Shown in pieces: positions 38,688 to 49,100 of a DNA stretch of 64,000 nt (the first letter of the stretch is position 1; each line of letters begins with the position of its first letter). The position numbers and the translations under genes are program-made. Source of the DNA: CAJQPP01 sp963793465 (GTDB lineage Bacteria > Planctomycetota > Planctomycetia > Pirellulales > Pirellulaceae); contig CAWCAJ010000007.1 in assembly GCA_963793465.1 (NCBI GenBank), positions 62,001 through 126,000 on the forward strand. Direction: 5' to 3'. Below the pieces are notes generated by a model, which was given only the letters and a program-made list of their open reading frames with translations, ran no database searches and had not been told where the DNA came from.

Positions 38688-39337
38688 CAGTCTGAATGGA
38701 TGTCTAACGAACTTTGATGGGGATGGGGAATCGCACATTATGAAGATTCGCGTCCAGAGTACAAGGCGGTTCTTTCCGAATTCCCTCCAAAAACACCATA
38801 AATTGGCCAGCAGCCGGGCAAGTTCGCCCGATCACCCTGCCCTGCCCAGCCCGATCTTGCCGGTTGGTGTGAGGGTTCCACGTGGCAACCGGGACAGGAA
38901 ATCAGCGAGGCTTCCCGGCTTGTACCCGTCACGATTTGATTTGGGTTAAGGGGTGTTAGGGGGCGAATTTTTGGATCAGGGGACGGTGGGCGATCGCGGT
39001 CCACACTGGCTGGGTCATAACAGCCTTTGGATTGCGGCCCCGCAAACCCCCCATTCCTGGCTGTTAAGCGACGCCAGGTCAATTCGCTTGCAAAAAAACG
39101 GCAAGGATTCAGACCAGGGAGCCAGGAGCGGACTGGAACAGCAACCTGGGGAGTGGCCGTTTGGCATCCGTCGGGGACCGCGAGTTGGGGCCCTCCGGTT
39201 GGGGCTCTTCGTCAGGGCAGGTTCTGGCGTGAACCCCGACACAGTGATACTATCGAACGCTTCCGGCGGCCGGTTTGTCAATTAAAAAACAAAGAACTTT
39301 AGAGAACAAAGAAATCAATCTTTGGGCAAGGAAAATC
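38688..39337. other. Divergent intergenic region, no gene recognised
   Basis: 650 bases between rpsR (minus) and the TAXI gene (plus). Open frames on both strands are low quality with no family features. It should contain the promoters for both; I could not place a reliable -10/-35 pair. Confidence 0.5.
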
Positions 39338-40363
39338 ATGACGCGTGGCATCCAGTCAATTTCTCCCCGATATCTTGTGCTGATGACCGGGTGTCTGGCG
39401 TGGACCTTGATCTGCGGTGGGGGGTGCGATTCCCAGTCAGGCAAGGACAGCGGACGGAAATTCGTGACCATTGGCACCGCGCCGGGCGGGGGAGCCTTTG
39501 CCCAGGTGGGCAATGCGATTTCCAACGTGGTCAACGCCCATGCGGGGGATTTGAATTGGTCGGTGACGGCCCAGGGGACCAAAGGCACCCAGGAAAACAT
39601 TCGCAAACTGGAAGCCGGTGACATCGAATTCGGAATGGCCAACGCGGCCATCTCCTACTTTGCCGTGCGGGGCGAGGGGGATTGGGAAACACCGCGGGAA
39701 ATTCGTGTGGTCGCCACCATGGCCCCCAATGTGGGCGTGTTTGTCACGACGGCCGGTTCCGGCATTAATTCCATCGCTGACCTGAAAGGCAAGCGGGTCA
39801 TCCTTGGTCCCTCGGGTGCCGGGTTCGAGTACTTTTTGAAACCGCTGCTGGCGGTTCACGGCGTGCAATACGAGGATATGACGGTGCTCAACGGCAATTA
39901 CCTGGCGGCATCCGAGATGATGGGAGATGGCAAGGCCGATGCGGCCTTCATGGGGGGGGCAATCCCGATTCCCGCGGTTACCAGCTTGTGTGCTACGCAG
40001 GATGTGGTGTTCTTGAAATTTGATCCCGCGGCACCCGAAAAACTGATGCAGCAGCACCCTTTTTACTTTCCGGCCCCGATCACGGCTGACAAGTACAGCG
40101 ACCTGGAAGAGGACATTACAGGGATCAATGTAGGTAGCATGCAATTGGTAACGCATGCCAAAGTGGACGAAGAAACCGTTTATAATATGACCAAATTGCT
40201 CTACGAAAACCGTGAAGAGATTGCAGAGCAGCACCCTGCCGGGAAAGCCCTGGCGGCCAAGAACATTGTCAGGGACACCGGGACTCCGTTTCACCCGGGG
40301 GCCATCCGGTACTTCAAAGAGATCGGAATTTGGCCAGCAGCGGAAGCCGCCGATTCCCAATGA
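39338..40363 (+). CDS. TAXI-family TRAP transporter substrate-binding protein
   Basis: 341 residues from the ATG at 39338, which has AAGGA 6 nt upstream. The leader is hydrophobic (YLVLMTGCLAWTLICGGGC), ending in a possible lipoprotein Cys followed by DSQSGKDS. The mature domain has the TAXI pattern: TIGTAPGGGAFAQVGNAI near the start, KLEAGDIEFGMANA, LKGKRVILGPSGAGFEYFL, and DAAFMGGAIPIPAV. It captures a small organic acid, often glutamate- or carboxylate-like, and delivers it to the fused permease downstream (111 bp). Promoter and gene order fit a single unit with the permease. Confidence 0.92.
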   Translation: MTRGIQSISPRYLVLMTGCLAWTLICGGGCDSQSGKDSGRKFVTIGTAPGGGAFAQVGNAISNVVNAHAGDLNWSVTAQGTKGTQENIRKLEAGDIEFGMANAAISYFAVRGEGDWETPREIRVVATMAPNVGVFVTTAGSGINSIADLKGKRVILGPSGAGFEYFLKPLLAVHGVQYEDMTVLNGNYLAASEMMGDGKADAAFMGGAIPIPAVTSLCATQDVVFLKFDPAAPEKLMQQHPFYFPAPITADKYSDLEEDITGINVGSMQLVTHAKVDEETVYNMTKLLYENREEIAEQHPAGKALAAKNIVRDTGTPFHPGAIRYFKEIGIWPAAEAADSQ

Positions 40364-40473
40364 CCGGCTCGAATTCAAAGTGTCTCCCCTACAGGTCTAT
40401 CTGCTAATCGATTGTCTCGCGCGGGGAATCCTGCACGGGATGGGTCGGCGCATCGGCCTTTCCCTCGGTCCAG

Positions 40474-42478
40474 ATGCTGGCGGCTAACATGATGTCGGAA
40501 CCGACAACCTCCCATTACCGACAACTCGTCTTCAATATCCTGGCAGTGGCATTATGTTGCTTCGTGCTGCTGGTGGTGAATTCAACCTGGTTGGATGATC
40601 AGCCCAAATTGGCCCTGTTTGGCATGTTGGGATTGTCGCTGATTTTTTTGCAATATCCGTTGCTCAAGAGCCAGGCACCTGCGGTCTGGGGCCGCCTGAT
40701 CGACGTGTTGCTGATTGCCGCCACTGTTCTGAGCTTCGGGTACATTTTTGTGCAAAGCGAACAGTCGCTGCAGGCCTTCTGGATTGACGGAATCCTGCTG
40801 GGTGAACGCGCCGGAAACGAGAAGCCGATCGACTACGCCATGGCGCTGGTTAGGTGTTCTATTGATTGTCGAAGCCACCCGTCGGGCGATTGGATGGACA
40901 CTGCCACTGCTGTGCGCGGTATTTATCCTGTACGGCTTCTTTGGTCGAAGCCTGCCCGACTGGATGTTTCCCCATCGAGGCTACACGTGGCAACTGATGT
41001 CTCAGAAAGCGTTTCTGCAATCCGGTACCATGGGAGTCTTTGGAATCGCGCTGGACGTGATGTTCAAGTATGTTTTTCTGTTTGTGCTGTTCGGAACCAT
41101 GCTGGAGCAGACGGGAGCCACCGGTTACATCATCCGGTTTGCCAGGAAGTTGTTCAAAAACAGTTCCGGAGGGCCGGCCAAAGTGGCCGTCTTGAGCAGC
41201 GGCTTGATGGGGTCGCTGTCCGGCAGCGCGGTGGCCAATACGGCCACTACGGGAACCTTGACGATCCCTTTGATGAAGAGCACCGGTTTCAAACCCGAGA
41301 CGGCGGCCGGGATTGAAGCTGCGGCCAGTTCCGGCGGCGCCTTGATGCCACCGATCATGGGTGCCGGGGCCTACATGATGCTGGAAATCGTCCCCGATGT
41401 CACGATCCTGAAAGTGATTCAGGCGGCCTTGATCCCGGCCATTCTCTATTACCTGGCGTTGTTGCTGACGGTGCATTTTCAGTCACTCAAGATTGGAGCC
41501 ACCGCAGAGCCTTTTGACCCCAAGAAAGACTCACAAGACTATTCGCCGGCCCAGGGGGTGGTGTTCTTTGGTTCCTTTGCCATGTTGATCGCCCTGTTGC
41601 TGTACGGATTTTCCCCTTACCTGTCAGTCACGATCAGTCTGGCCGGGATGCTGGTTCTCAGCCTGTTCAGCCAACACACCCGGCTCAGTTTCAGCAAAAT
41701 CTTCGAGGCCATGATCCAGGCGGCCAGGTCCGGGACCGCTTTGATCGTGGCCGCTTCCTGTGTGGGCATCATTCTGGGAATTGTTGACCTGACCGGACTG
41801 GGTCCGGCACTGCCTGCCAAGGTTCAATCGCTGGCCGGCGACAGCAGCCTGCTGGCTCTGCTGTTGCTGATGTTCTCCACGATCATCCTGGGAATGGGCC
41901 TGCCTTCGGCCGTCTGTTATTTGTTGGTGGCACTAACGGTGGGTTCCGTGTTAACGACGTTGAACACACCCCCTTTGGCCGCGCACCTGTTTATCTTCTA
42001 TTTTGGCATGATGTCGATGGTGACCCCACCGGTGGCCCTGGCGGCCTATACCGGCGCCGCCATCGCCAAAGCCGATGTGATGGCATCCGCACTGGCCGCT
42101 TTTCGGTTCTCCCTGGTGGGTTTTGCCCTGCCCTTCGCATTTGTGTTTCGACCTGAGTTGCTGATGCTGACCGCCGATAATCAGACGGCCAGCGTCCTGG
42201 CAGTGATCGCACATGTGGCGGTCACACTGGTGGGTATTCTGGGCTTGTCGGCTGCCATGGCTTCCTACGCATTTGCCAAATTTGGTTTGCTATTTCGCAT
42301 TATCCTGTTGGCAGCCAGCTTGACTATTTTCCTTACCCGTTGGGAAGGCAAGCAGTTTGTAGCTCAGATGATCGCCATGGGAATCGTGCTGGCGATGTTG
42401 TTGTTTAATTTCATGCAGCGAAATAGACTGGCATCTCCGCGACAGGAAACCGCGGAGATTGGGTCAGAGGTTGGTTAG
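40474..42478 (+). pseudogene. TRAP transporter fused permease (TAXI type), one frameshift
   Basis: The first frame (40474 to about 40855) has four hydrophobic segments (LVFNILAVALCCFVLLVV, LALFGMLGLSLIFLQ, LIDVLLIAATVLSF). The second continues with LLIVEATRRAIGWTLPLLC and the DctM-like domain, with GPAKVAVLSSGLMGSLSGSA, EAAASSGGALMPPIMGAGAY and LGMGLPSAVCYLLVAL. A one-base insertion (or two-base deletion) near 40855 separates them. Sequence on both sides is fully conserved. TRAP permeases use the sodium gradient to import the binding-protein ligand. The start could also be 40489. If the shift is real, transport is lost. Confidence 0.85.
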
Positions 42479-42505
42479 CCTGACAAACCGCGGAGTTTTT
42501 CCCGA

Positions 42506-42730
42506 ATGAAAAAGTGGCTGATGATTGTGGCCTTGCTGGCCCTGTTGATTGCTCACCAGGATTATTGGCAATGGTCGAGAACCGATCTGGTCTACGGGTT
42601 CTTGCCCTACAATATGGCCTACCACATCGGCATTTCCGCCCTCACTGCTGTGGTATGGGTATTGATCTGCCTGTTTTGTTGGCCTGCCGATTTGGAGCCC
42701 AAGCTTTCAGAAACAGAGGATGAATTATGA
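42506..42730 (+). CDS. DUF3311 small membrane protein
   Basis: 74 residues, two TM segments: WLMIVALLALLIAHQ and YHIGISALTAVVWVLICLFCW. DUF3311 proteins are almost always encoded directly upstream of sodium:solute symporters. Here the stop overlaps the ATG of the symporter gene (ATGA at 42727-42730), implying translational coupling. It probably is a small accessory subunit of the symporter. The start ATG is at 42506, about 28 bp after the TRAP permease stop, so all four transport genes may be in one transcript. Confidence 0.88.
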   Translation: MKKWLMIVALLALLIAHQDYWQWSRTDLVYGFLPYNMAYHIGISALTAVVWVLICLFCWPADLEPKLSETEDEL

Positions 42731-44283
42731 TTCCCCTGATTGTGATTTGCGGCTATCTGTTGGCGTTACTGGGATTGGGGCTGTTGGCGAATCGCTTCTT
42801 TCGTGGCACGTCCAGTGATTACATGTTGGCCAGCCACTCGATTGGCCCCTTCCTGCTGTTGATGTCCATGTTTGGAACCACGATGACGGCATTCGCGTTG
42901 GTGGGATCCACCGGCAAGTCCTTCGTGTTGGGTTCCGGAGTTTATGGATTGATGGCCTCGGCCGCGGGAATCGTCCATTCGGCCTGTTTTCTGATCATCG
43001 GGGTCCGGCTGTGGTCGATTGGTCGCCAGAACAATTTTCGCACCCAGATTCAGTACTTCCGTGCGCGTCTGGATAACCGGCTGATTGGTTTGTTGTTGTT
43101 CCCCATTCTGGTGACGCTGGTCATCACCTACCTGTTGCTGGGAGTCGTGGCGGCGGGGGAAGTGGTTTCAGAGGTGACTGCCGGCGCATTTGCATCCCGA
43201 GGTTGGTTTGAGAGTGCCAACTTTGGAGTCCCCAGCTGGGTGGCATCGGCGGTGATCTGTGGTGTTGTCCTGACCTATGTGTTTTTTGGCGGAATGCGGG
43301 GCACGGCCTGGGCCAACGCGTTGCAGACGGGTGTCTTCATGCTGCTGGGCGTCGTGACCTTCGTCACGATTGCTCGAGCCCTGGGCTCGGGGGGCACGTT
43401 TATGGAGAGTTTGCGTTTGGCCTCCGAGACGATCCCGGTGGATACTCACGTGGGTCGTGGCAAATTGACACCGGCCACCTGGTTTTCCTTCCTGTTCATC
43501 CCCTTGTCGGTGGCCATGTTTCCTCACATCTTCCAGCATTGGCTGACTGCCCGCAGTGCCGCCACCTTCAAGATCCCCATTATCATGCATCCGATCTTTG
43601 TCATGATTGTGTGGGCGCCCTGCGTGTTGATCGGTTGCTGGGCGGCAGGCAGTGAGATTTCATTCAAGAACGAAAATGTGGTACTGGCCCAGTTAGTGCA
43701 AATGTTTGCCAGTCCCCTGTTGGGTGGTTTGCTGACGGCAGGGATCCTGGCGGCCATCATGAGTTCGCTGGACAGCCAGTTCTTGTGCCTGGGGACGATG
43801 TTTACCGAAGATGTGGTGGGTGTGTTGAAACCCGATCTGCAGGACAGCACACGTGTCTGGTCGGCCAGGCTGTTTGTATTGTTGATTGTGGTCATGACCT
43901 ATGTTTTGAGTTTGGCTCCTCCCCGGGCGGTCTTTGATCTGGGGATCTGGTCGTTCAGTGGTTTCACCGGTCTGTTTCCGCTGGTTTTCGCCTCCCTTTA
44001 CTGGCGTCGGCTTACCGCAGCGGGCGCCATTGCCAGCGTACTGGTGACGGGAATCACCTGGTTTGTGCTTTTCCAGCAATCCCATTTCGGCGCCATCAAG
44101 ACTTACGCGTTCCCCGAACAGACGGTCGTATTGGGACCCATCTCGATCCCTCCCATGTTGGCGGTCGTCACGATTTTTGCGGCCTCTTCCCTGGCATTGG
44201 TTGTGGTTTCGCTGGTCACCAAACCGCCGGCGGAAGCAACGCTGCGGCGTTTCTTTGCCGACGGGCAGCAACGGGCTGGTTAG
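42727..44283 (+). CDS. Sodium:solute symporter (SSS family)
   Basis: 518 residues, about 13 hydrophobic segments. SSS features include VICGYLLALLGLGLLANRFF, SDYMLASHSIGPF, GTTMTAFALVGSTG, FPHIFQHWLTARSA and AGILAAIMSSLDSQFLCLGTMFTEDVV (the TM8 sodium-site region). It moves a solute with Na+ into the cell. The substrate cannot be inferred; DUF3311-linked members are often placed with organic-acid, amino-acid or monocarboxylate uptake. Its start overlaps the DUF3311 stop. A sulfatase gene follows about 105 bp downstream. Confidence 0.92.
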   Translation: MIPLIVICGYLLALLGLGLLANRFFRGTSSDYMLASHSIGPFLLLMSMFGTTMTAFALVGSTGKSFVLGSGVYGLMASAAGIVHSACFLIIGVRLWSIGRQNNFRTQIQYFRARLDNRLIGLLLFPILVTLVITYLLLGVVAAGEVVSEVTAGAFASRGWFESANFGVPSWVASAVICGVVLTYVFFGGMRGTAWANALQTGVFMLLGVVTFVTIARALGSGGTFMESLRLASETIPVDTHVGRGKLTPATWFSFLFIPLSVAMFPHIFQHWLTARSAATFKIPIIMHPIFVMIVWAPCVLIGCWAAGSEISFKNENVVLAQLVQMFASPLLGGLLTAGILAAIMSSLDSQFLCLGTMFTEDVVGVLKPDLQDSTRVWSARLFVLLIVVMTYVLSLAPPRAVFDLGIWSFSGFTGLFPLVFASLYWRRLTAAGAIASVLVTGITWFVLFQQSHFGAIKTYAFPEQTVVLGPISIPPMLAVVTIFAASSLALVVVSLVTKPPAEATLRRFFADGQQRAG

Positions 44284-44388
44284 GTGGGCCGATTGTCGAG
44301 GTCAGAGACCCGCGAAGGGAAACGACTGGGAGTGAGCGAGGGATAGCGAGGGAAAGAGAAGTGTAAGCGAAAGGAAAAGACAAGCGTC

Positions 44389-45741
44389 ATGTGTTTCAGG
44401 CTTCAAAACTCGGTTGGCCTGGGTTGCCTGCTTGTTGTGCTGATGGCGGTCCTGCCGTGCCTGGCTGCAGATCCACCCAACTTGGTGGTCCTCATGTCGG
44501 ACGACGCCGGCTATGCTGATTTCGGCTTTCAACCCCATGTCAGCCCGGACTACCGGGAGCTGACGCCGCGAATTGATTCCATTGCGACCAGGGGTTGCCG
44601 TTTTTCGGCAGCTTACATGAGTGGTTGTGTGTGCAGTCCCAGTCGAGCCGGGTTGATGACAGGACGCTACCAGCAGCGATTTGGACATGACAACAGCCTG
44701 CCGCCCGGGTACCGAAAAGGGGGACTGCCGCTCGACGAGACCTTGATGGCAAAACGCTTTCAGGAAATAGGCTATCGGACCGGGTTGATCGGAAAGTGGC
44801 ACCTGGGATACCCGGCGGCCTACCAGCCAAACGCCCGTGGCTTCGATTACTTTTACGGGTGTCTGCAGGGTTCTCGAAGTTACTTTCCCATCGAACGAGT
44901 ATCGCCCCATCGTGTGTTCCTGGAAAATCAATCGCCGACGGCAGAAACCGGCTACGTTACGGATCGGATTGGAGAGGCGGCCTGCCGGTTTATCGCGGAC
45001 CATCGGGAACGACCATTTTTCTTGTTTGTTTCCTTTACGGCCCCCCACGGTCCGTTGGAACCCAAGCCGCAGCACCTGAAGCGACTGTCGCATATCCCGC
45101 AACCCAAACGACGAAAGAACGCCGGGTTGATGCTGTCGCTGGACGAAAACGTGGGGCGGATTCTTGATCAGCTGCAGCAGCTGAATTTGACTGAAAACAC
45201 CCTGGTCGTGTTTACCAATGACAATGGAGGTCAAACCCAATACGCGGCCCGCAATGCACCGCTACGGGGTCGAAAGGGTGAGCTGTGGGAGGGGGGCATT
45301 CGTGTGCCCATGGCCATGCAGTGGCCAGGCAAGATCGATGCCGGGGACGTGATTGATGATCCTGTCATTTCCCTCGATCTATTTCCGACATTTATGGCAG
45401 TCGTCGGACGCCAGGTACCCGCGGAGTGGCATCTGGACGGCGTGAATCTCCTGAATCGATTGACGAAAAATCAGGAATCGCTGCCGCAAAGAGACCTGTT
45501 TTGGAGACGCCACGGTTCGGCGGGATCGATCGCCATGCGGCGGGGCCAATGGAAATTGTTGGAAGAACGTGATCAGCCCGATTCCACGCCCCAGTTGTTC
45601 GATCTTTCCCGTGACATTTCGGAGTCACACAACCTGGCCCGGCAAAAACCCTCCAAGGTCCAGGAGTTGAAGGCGGCTTGGCAAACATGGGAGAAGCAGT
45701 TGCAGCAACCGCTGTGGGGGCCCAACAGCATCGATCGTTGA
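44389..45741 (+). CDS. Formylglycine-dependent sulfatase (arylsulfatase family), exported
   Basis: 450 residues. Signal peptide: LGCLLVVLMAVLPCLA. The first metal ligands are in LVVLMSDDAGYAD. The formylglycine motif is C82-SPSRAG with LMTGRYQQRFGHD. Further ligands occur in LIGKWHLGY and FTNDNGG. It hydrolyses sulfate esters, most likely of polysaccharides. No carbohydrate-active enzyme is next to it, and no anaerobic maturase gene is in the window, so maturation must depend on an enzyme elsewhere. The ATG at 44389 follows a 100-bp gap from the symporter and may be in the same unit. Confidence 0.93.
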   Translation: MCFRLQNSVGLGCLLVVLMAVLPCLAADPPNLVVLMSDDAGYADFGFQPHVSPDYRELTPRIDSIATRGCRFSAAYMSGCVCSPSRAGLMTGRYQQRFGHDNSLPPGYRKGGLPLDETLMAKRFQEIGYRTGLIGKWHLGYPAAYQPNARGFDYFYGCLQGSRSYFPIERVSPHRVFLENQSPTAETGYVTDRIGEAACRFIADHRERPFFLFVSFTAPHGPLEPKPQHLKRLSHIPQPKRRKNAGLMLSLDENVGRILDQLQQLNLTENTLVVFTNDNGGQTQYAARNAPLRGRKGELWEGGIRVPMAMQWPGKIDAGDVIDDPVISLDLFPTFMAVVGRQVPAEWHLDGVNLLNRLTKNQESLPQRDLFWRRHGSAGSIAMRRGQWKLLEERDQPDSTPQLFDLSRDISESHNLARQKPSKVQELKAAWQTWEKQLQQPLWGPNSIDR

Positions 45742-46140
45742 AGCCAAGCCCCAAGCCGGCAGGCCGGACTATCCAGACCCCTGATTGCAGCATTCTAGAG
45801 CCTGATGGGGTTCCTTGAAAAAGTCGTGATTTCTTTCCTGTGTGACAGCGTAAGACAGCGACCTGCATCGATTAAATCTGCGATTCGCTGACGGGTTTTC
45901 AAATCGACGCCGGTGATGAGCCTGCCAGTTTTTTTGCGGAGGCAGCAATCGGCAGGGACTCATGGCAAATGGTTCGTCCAGGACGGTTGAGGTTGCCACA
46001 CGAGGGTATCGGCGGTTCCGTTGGCGAAGCTGCCTGGGGCGAGTAACAGGGCCAGGCAGCGACCGCGCATCCCTTTCGACAAGGACACGGGGCCGCATTG
46101 GAAATGCGATTAGGTTTTGCCTAAGCCAGGAACCGCCAGC
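45742..46140. other. Intergenic region between convergent genes, no gene recognised
   Basis: 399 bases. No family-like frame, no tRNA, and no clear hairpin with a T-run, although terminators for both converging genes would be expected here. Confidence 0.45.
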
Positions 46141-49100
46141 TCAATACGCGAAAGGATCCTGCAAGATTTCCTCGATCAGGAGTCCCAGTTCCTGGGAGTC
46201 ACCATTGGAATTTCCGATTTTTGCGAGATCACCGGTATCACTGCGCTGTTGCATCATGTGCACTTCAGCGTCGCCATGCCATTCGTCGATCATGCCGTGC
46301 AGGGCGCTTGCCACAAGCGATGGAGATGCAGGTTTGGCCAATGCGTTTGCCGAGCGGCTGGTTCCCTGATCGATACCCCGATTCCCTTCCACCGGCTCTC
46401 GACGGGACCAGAAATCGCGGCCCATCTGCAGAAGGTTGGCGGCGTCGGTCGCTCCCGCACCATTTCTCGCAAAGTTTTCAGATTGATCCAGGATTTCGAT
46501 ACCGGCAAATCGGACAAACGCGTCTCGAGTAATCCCGGCAAAACCAACCCCGCTAATGAACTCCAAGGTCATCTGTCCATCCAGCACCTGCGTCTTGAAT
46601 CCTTCGATTTGATTGGTTTGCGGTGTAAGGATGTACTGTTCACCTTCCACCGCGATCCTGATGGGCTGTCGGTGCTGAGTGGATCCGAAATGCACGTTCA
46701 CAAGATAATCTCCATTCGGCACATCGACCACAAAGGTCCCGCGGTTGACGCGGATGCCGTCCCCTGTCAACGCATCTCCTCCGATGAATTCTTGCGTCGC
46801 CAGTCCTCGATAACGCCCCAGCCAACCGTAGCCCGAGGTCGAGTCATATTTTTCGGTTCCCACACCGATCCATTCTGCCTGCACGGCCGAACCGACCGGG
46901 CCGAAGTCAAACCGGTTCGTCGGAGCTTCACGACGTTCCAGGAAGTACTCTCCCGCCCCGCCGTTGGACTTGACGACCAGTCGATAGGTGCCTGCCTGAT
47001 CGGGCGTAAAGGCGATCGTTTCGATTCCGGAGGCGACTAACCCACCCGCGCCAAACTCTTCATACAACTCCAGTCGCAGGTCGCTGCCGGCTGGGGTCGC
47101 CAATCCGTTGACAAACCAATCGGGTCCCTCGCCGGGCAGGAATGCGTCGTAACGGATCTCCTGGCCCGGGACACCATCGATCAGGTAAACATCTTCCGAT
47201 CCCAGCGATCCAAACACCAGGTTATCCAATGGTGTGATGTCGCTACCCAGGCCCGCTGCCACCACGTAGGCGATCTCGGGACTGCTGCGAGTGATCGAAA
47301 TCGTCTGGCGACCACCGGTAGACACGCTGCCGGAAATCACTTCTTCCAGCAAATTGCCGGAGGCGTCGTAGGCTCGCAGAAATCCAACATCCGAGGCATC
47401 ATCGGAGCCCACGTCAATGGAGACAAAATTGGTAGGGGTCGCAAAGTCGACCCGCAATTCGTCGCTGCCGTCGGACCAACCCGATGCGCCCCCGGGACCG
47501 GGCGAGAAAACCAGGTTTCCAGTCGGAGCACCAAAAGAAGCTGTTTCGGCGATTACCGGGGTGCCGCCAACGGGGTTGGAAAGCGTGGCTCCCGGAAACG
47601 AGTTATTCAGCACGGTGCCATCAGCAAAATCATCCGGCTCCGCGGTCTGCTCGGAAAAAGTGCTGACAAACCCCAACACGCCTTTGACGTCCCCCAGCGG
47701 CTGAGGTGTATTGGCATCGTTGGGTTCCAGGTCAAAGTCGGCGTCACGCGTGACCACCAGACTGTACTGCACGTCCTGCCCCGTCACACGGGCATACCAG
47801 GTATCTTCGGTCCCATTATTGGTGGGGTCCTGGAATTGGTTGATATAGCTGGTCACATTTTCTGCCGCCGATCCCGATTGAATCAGCACGCCGGCGCTAT
47901 CAAACAAGTCCACCGAAACGGTTCCGCCCATCCCCTGGAAGCCGGTGGCGGCCAGAGTAACCCATTGTCCGTCACGCAAATCAAAAGCGTACCAGTCAGC
48001 AGCTACCGCGGGCTGGTTGATGGCGATATTGTCAAAGCCACGGCCGTCGGTCGTCAAACTGAAATTGTCGTACTGTTGAAACTTGATTTGAAAACCGTTG
48101 CCCAGCGTCATGCCGGCACTGTTGGCTGCCACCGTCAAATCGATGACCACATTCTGCCACGAACCACCTGAGTTCGCAGACGGATCGAAGACACGATACC
48201 AGCGCACCCCGTCATCGCTGATTGAAACGCCGTCACCGTCGATGCTGCCCGTGAACGTTTGGGGCAGACCATCCTCTTCATCGCTGAAATCGGCATGGTC
48301 GAATACCAGCAGGGGACTGTTTACATTGGCCAGATCGACTGTCCAGATCGCCTCATTGCGGCTATAGCTGGAATCAACCGAGGAATCCATGGTTAAAGCG
48401 AAGTTGCCGGAAGCCGTACCGTGTTGTCCGGTGACCTGGATCCTACCGGTATTTGTGGATTGCGTTGACCAGGCGGGTCCTAACGATCCCGACTCAAACC
48501 CGTCCTGGATCACGGGAGTCCCATTGTCGGTCGGCAGGCTGCCAATGACCGCCAGACGATCTGCCAGGCCGCTGCCCAGTGCTACCGCCGAGCTGTCGAT
48601 TGCCTGGGCTTCCGCCAGCGTGTCGTTGGAGCCCAAACCCAGGTCTTCCCATTCGGTATTGGCGTTCAGCAGCCACTGCAACTGGTAGGCTCCCGAAGTG
48701 CCGGCATGGCCGCGTACTTCCAAAACATACTTGCCGGACGTAGTCGTAGGTACCACGTTGCTGGCGGCAGTGGTGCCACTACCCGTCACGGAATCCAGCG
48801 TGTCGCCGGAAGGACTGAATACCGTAATTGCAGGAATCAGACCGCCAACCCCTTGCACAATGACCGTCAAATTCTGACCGGCATCCAGGTCGATTCCGAA
48901 CTGATCCACCTCGGCCGCATTCAGTATGCTGCCGGGGAAGGACTGGGAATAGATCAGTGACCCAGCCGCTGCAATCCCAACCGGTGGCGGTGGTGCGATG
49001 CTGAACTGACTGATAAAGGGATCACCGCCGATTCCGTCTGCATTTCCATCCAGCGGCGTACCAAATGGATTCTCCACGTCGGCCAGGATCGTCAGCTGAT

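Noticed and set aside
39437..40378. 313-residue minus-strand frame opposite the TAXI gene
   Set aside because: Antisense shadow of a clear family member with its own ribosome site.
46117..47040. 307-residue plus-strand frame opposite the large protease C-terminus
   Set aside because: Shadow of the malectin-like region; no motifs.
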